From positions 29,787 to 93,786 of the forward strand of contig CAJQKV010000001.1 in assembly GCA_905479015.1 (NCBI GenBank): a DNA stretch of 64,000 nt, written 5' to 3'. The stretch comes from an uncultured Cyclobacteriaceae bacterium. GTDB taxonomy: Bacteria; Bacteroidota; Bacteroidia; Cytophagales; Cyclobacteriaceae. The notes beneath the pieces were generated by a model. That model was not told where the DNA came from and searched no databases. It was given only the letters and a program-made list of their open reading frames with translations. Positions 62,612 through 64,000 of the stretch are shown here, piece by piece (position 1 is the first letter of the stretch; every line of letters starts with the position of its first letter). The position numbers and the translations under genes are program-made.

Positions 62612-63295
62612 TTGATTTTAAGTCTTGAAACCTCGACATCTGTATGCTCACTTGCGTTGCATCAAGAGGGACTGTGCCTAGCAGAGCAGGTTTATAACCT
62701 GCCCAAGTCACATGCCACCTTAATGCCTGAGGTCATAAGGCAGTTGTTAGATAATTTAAACGTAGAGCGAAGCGCATTAGAAGCCATTGCGATATCAGAT
62801 GGACCGGGATCCTATACCGGATTGCGCATAGGTACTGCTACGGGGAAAGGACTTTGCAGTGCATTGGAAATCCCCCTAATTTCTATTAATTCCTTGGACA
62901 TCATGATTGAAGAGATACGACCTATAGTTGCGGACATCAGTTATATTGCACCCATGATTGATGCCCGACGTATGGAAGTGTATATGAAGTTAATCGATAA
63001 AAAAGGCTCCGAGTTAAAGGATACCCGAGCGGTGATTTTAACACCTGACTTATTTGATAACTATATTGAGTATCCGATACTCTTGGTCGGGGACGGAGCT
63101 AGAAAATGTGAAGGGTTTATTGATCATCCTCACCTAAAAATAGCGCCCGATATTTATCCGCGTGCCCAATGTATGGGTATATTAGCCTTTCAAAAGTTTA
63201 AAAAGGGATCTTTTGAAAATTTACAAGATTTTGAGCCAAATTACCTCAAAGAATTCCATACTATGCCCTCCAAAAATCCTTTAGGCAATTTATGA
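62612..63295 (+). CDS. tsaB: tRNA threonylcarbamoyladenosine biosynthesis protein TsaB
   Basis: Non-catalytic partner of TsaD in the t6A37 tRNA modification complex. The 227-residue product starts at TTG, giving MILSLETSTSVCSLAL. It carries the characteristic ISDGPGSYTGLRIGTATGKGL segment and MIDARRMEVY. The TTG lies one base after the protease stop and no ATG precedes the conserved start. The DUF2480 gene overlaps its end by four bases. Confidence 0.93.
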   Translation: MILSLETSTSVCSLALHQEGLCLAEQVYNLPKSHATLMPEVIRQLLDNLNVERSALEAIAISDGPGSYTGLRIGTATGKGLCSALEIPLISINSLDIMIEEIRPIVADISYIAPMIDARRMEVYMKLIDKKGSELKDTRAVILTPDLFDNYIEYPILLVGDGARKCEGFIDHPHLKIAPDIYPRAQCMGILAFQKFKKGSFENLQDFEPNYLKEFHTMPSKNPLGNL

Positions 63296-63807
63296 AAGCA
63301 GAAGATACCATCGTCAACAGAGTAGAAAAATCAGGGCTCTTGACCATTGATTTACAAGATTATCTCACGGGTATTCAAACGCGGGTCATAGATCTTAAGG
63401 ATTATCTATTTCAGGGCTTGGTGTTAAAAGAGAAAGATTTTCGACGCATATTAAAGGAGCTTGATGGGGCGCAGTTCAAAGAAGTGGCGGTCTTGATTAC
63501 TTGTACAGCGGACGCTATCATTCCTGCTTGGGCTTACATGCTGCTCATGTCTAAGTTGTCAGGAGTTACGCAGTCTATTGCGATTGGGAATGAAGCAGAT
63601 TTAGAACGCGTAGTTATCGATCATGCGATTCATAAAATCAAATGGTCGGATTATACGGATGCCAAAGTAGTTGTCAAAGGATGTGGATCCGTTCAACAAA
63701 GGGATTATGCTTATGCGAAGCTGACCCAGGCCTTATTGCCCCATGTGGCCAGTGTCATGTACGGTGAGCCATGCAGCACGGTCCCTGTCTATAAAAAGCC
63801 AAGATAG
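63292..63807 (+). CDS. DUF2480 family protein
   Basis: A 171-residue protein of the Bacteroidota-restricted DUF2480 family, function unknown. It begins with TIVNRVEKSGLLTIDLQDY and has a central hydrophobic part (TADAIIPAWAYMLLMSKL) and KGCGSV near the C-terminus. It overlaps tsaB by four bases, so it is likely co-transcribed. Confidence 0.85.
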   Translation: MKAEDTIVNRVEKSGLLTIDLQDYLTGIQTRVIDLKDYLFQGLVLKEKDFRRILKELDGAQFKEVAVLITCTADAIIPAWAYMLLMSKLSGVTQSIAIGNEADLERVVIDHAIHKIKWSDYTDAKVVVKGCGSVQQRDYAYAKLTQALLPHVASVMYGEPCSTVPVYKKPR

Positions 63808-63855
63808 ACCCTCAATAATAATTGCCATTATTCTTAAAAATTATAGAGATAGATG

Positions 63856-63885
63856 TTGCATCTATGAAGCATTGTTTTATATTTG
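63856..63885 (+). promoter_or_regulatory. Strong promoter reading out of the window (TTG-N19-TATATTTG)
   Basis: TTG at 63856-63858 and TATATTTG at 63878-63885 are spaced by 19 bases, the consensus. The ~115 bases downstream hold no start codon with a convincing frame. The transcript is either a long leader or a stable RNA (possibly the rRNA operon) beyond the edge. Confidence 0.6.
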
Positions 63886-64000
63886 CCGACCCTAAAAGTA
63901 GGGGATAGTAGTTAGCGTGAGCGTTGGGGATTGGAGGTCGAAAAACTTTTCATATTTAAATCACATTAAGTTTGCGTTAACGAATATTAATCACTTATCT

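Noticed and set aside
63808..64000. rRNA gene at the end of the window
   Set aside because: A strong promoter is present, but no conserved rRNA sequence can be recognised before base 64000.
1..64000. CRISPR arrays, prophage, toxin-antitoxin or restriction systems
   Set aside because: No regularly spaced repeats, cas, phage structural, nuclease-methylase or classical toxin genes were seen. The XRE/membrane-protein pair is not a recognised toxin-antitoxin family.

Overview
This is a chromosomal segment of a Bacteroidota bacterium, most likely a marine or free-living Cytophagales-type organism. The signs are two SusC/SusD pairs, proteins ending in type IX secretion (T9SS) sorting domains, a PorZ-like T9SS component, a DUF2480 gene, repeated Bacteroidota-type promoters (TTTG, about 19 bases, TAnnTTTG) and few Shine-Dalgarno sites. 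The genus cannot be fixed from the sequence alone.

Region 1 (1-19 kb) is mostly housekeeping. It opens with the 3' end of mreB followed by mreC, mreD, mrdA (PBP2) and rodA, the rod-shape and elongation cluster. Next come an acidic hypothetical protein, tdk, porZ, recO, a chromate-type transporter, a zinc-ribbon membrane protein, a carboxy-terminal processing protease, a hemerythrin/RIC-like protein, ruvX, def, a nitrilase-family amidase, murF, a DUF2461 gene and tRNA-Val(TAC).

Region 2 (19.2-51.7 kb) is an accessory glycan-uptake region. A small membrane protein/XRE regulator pair has duplicated operators. It is followed by a large FG-GAP/ASPIC-UnbV lipoprotein (FG1), a LacI-family regulator interrupted by a frameshift, a decayed IS3-family element, susC1-susD1, and an overlapping operon of three more ~1,100-residue FG-GAP lipoproteins (FG2-FG4) with a small unknown lipoprotein between FG2 and FG3. 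Then come a SusE/F-like surface lipoprotein, a secreted GH13 amylase with a T9SS tail, susC2-susD2 and a vanadium-haloperoxidase/PAP2-type lipoprotein. The amylase, SusE/F-like protein and SusC2/D2 look like an alpha-glucan (starch/maltodextrin) utilisation locus. Two LacI-type operator-like sites, upstream of susC1 and of the SusE/F gene, suggest that the damaged LacI regulator once coordinated both parts.

Region 3 (51.7-64 kb) holds xylose catabolism on the minus strand (Na+/sugar symporter, xylB, xylA). Divergent from it, across a perfect inverted repeat, lies a ROK sugar kinase. Next are a metallophosphoesterase, a 52-residue overlapping ORF, a lipoprotein glycerophosphodiesterase and an adenosine-kinase-like PfkB enzyme. 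Conserved housekeeping genes return with rpmH, rnpA, a second CtpA-type protease, tsaB and DUF2480. The window ends in a non-coding stretch with a strong promoter pointing out of the window.

The most distinctive feature is the set of four giant FG-GAP/UnbV lipoproteins. They fall into two subfamilies of two members each and are interleaved with two SusCD transporters and a haloperoxidase-like enzyme. Their biochemical role is not known to me and cannot be read from sequence.
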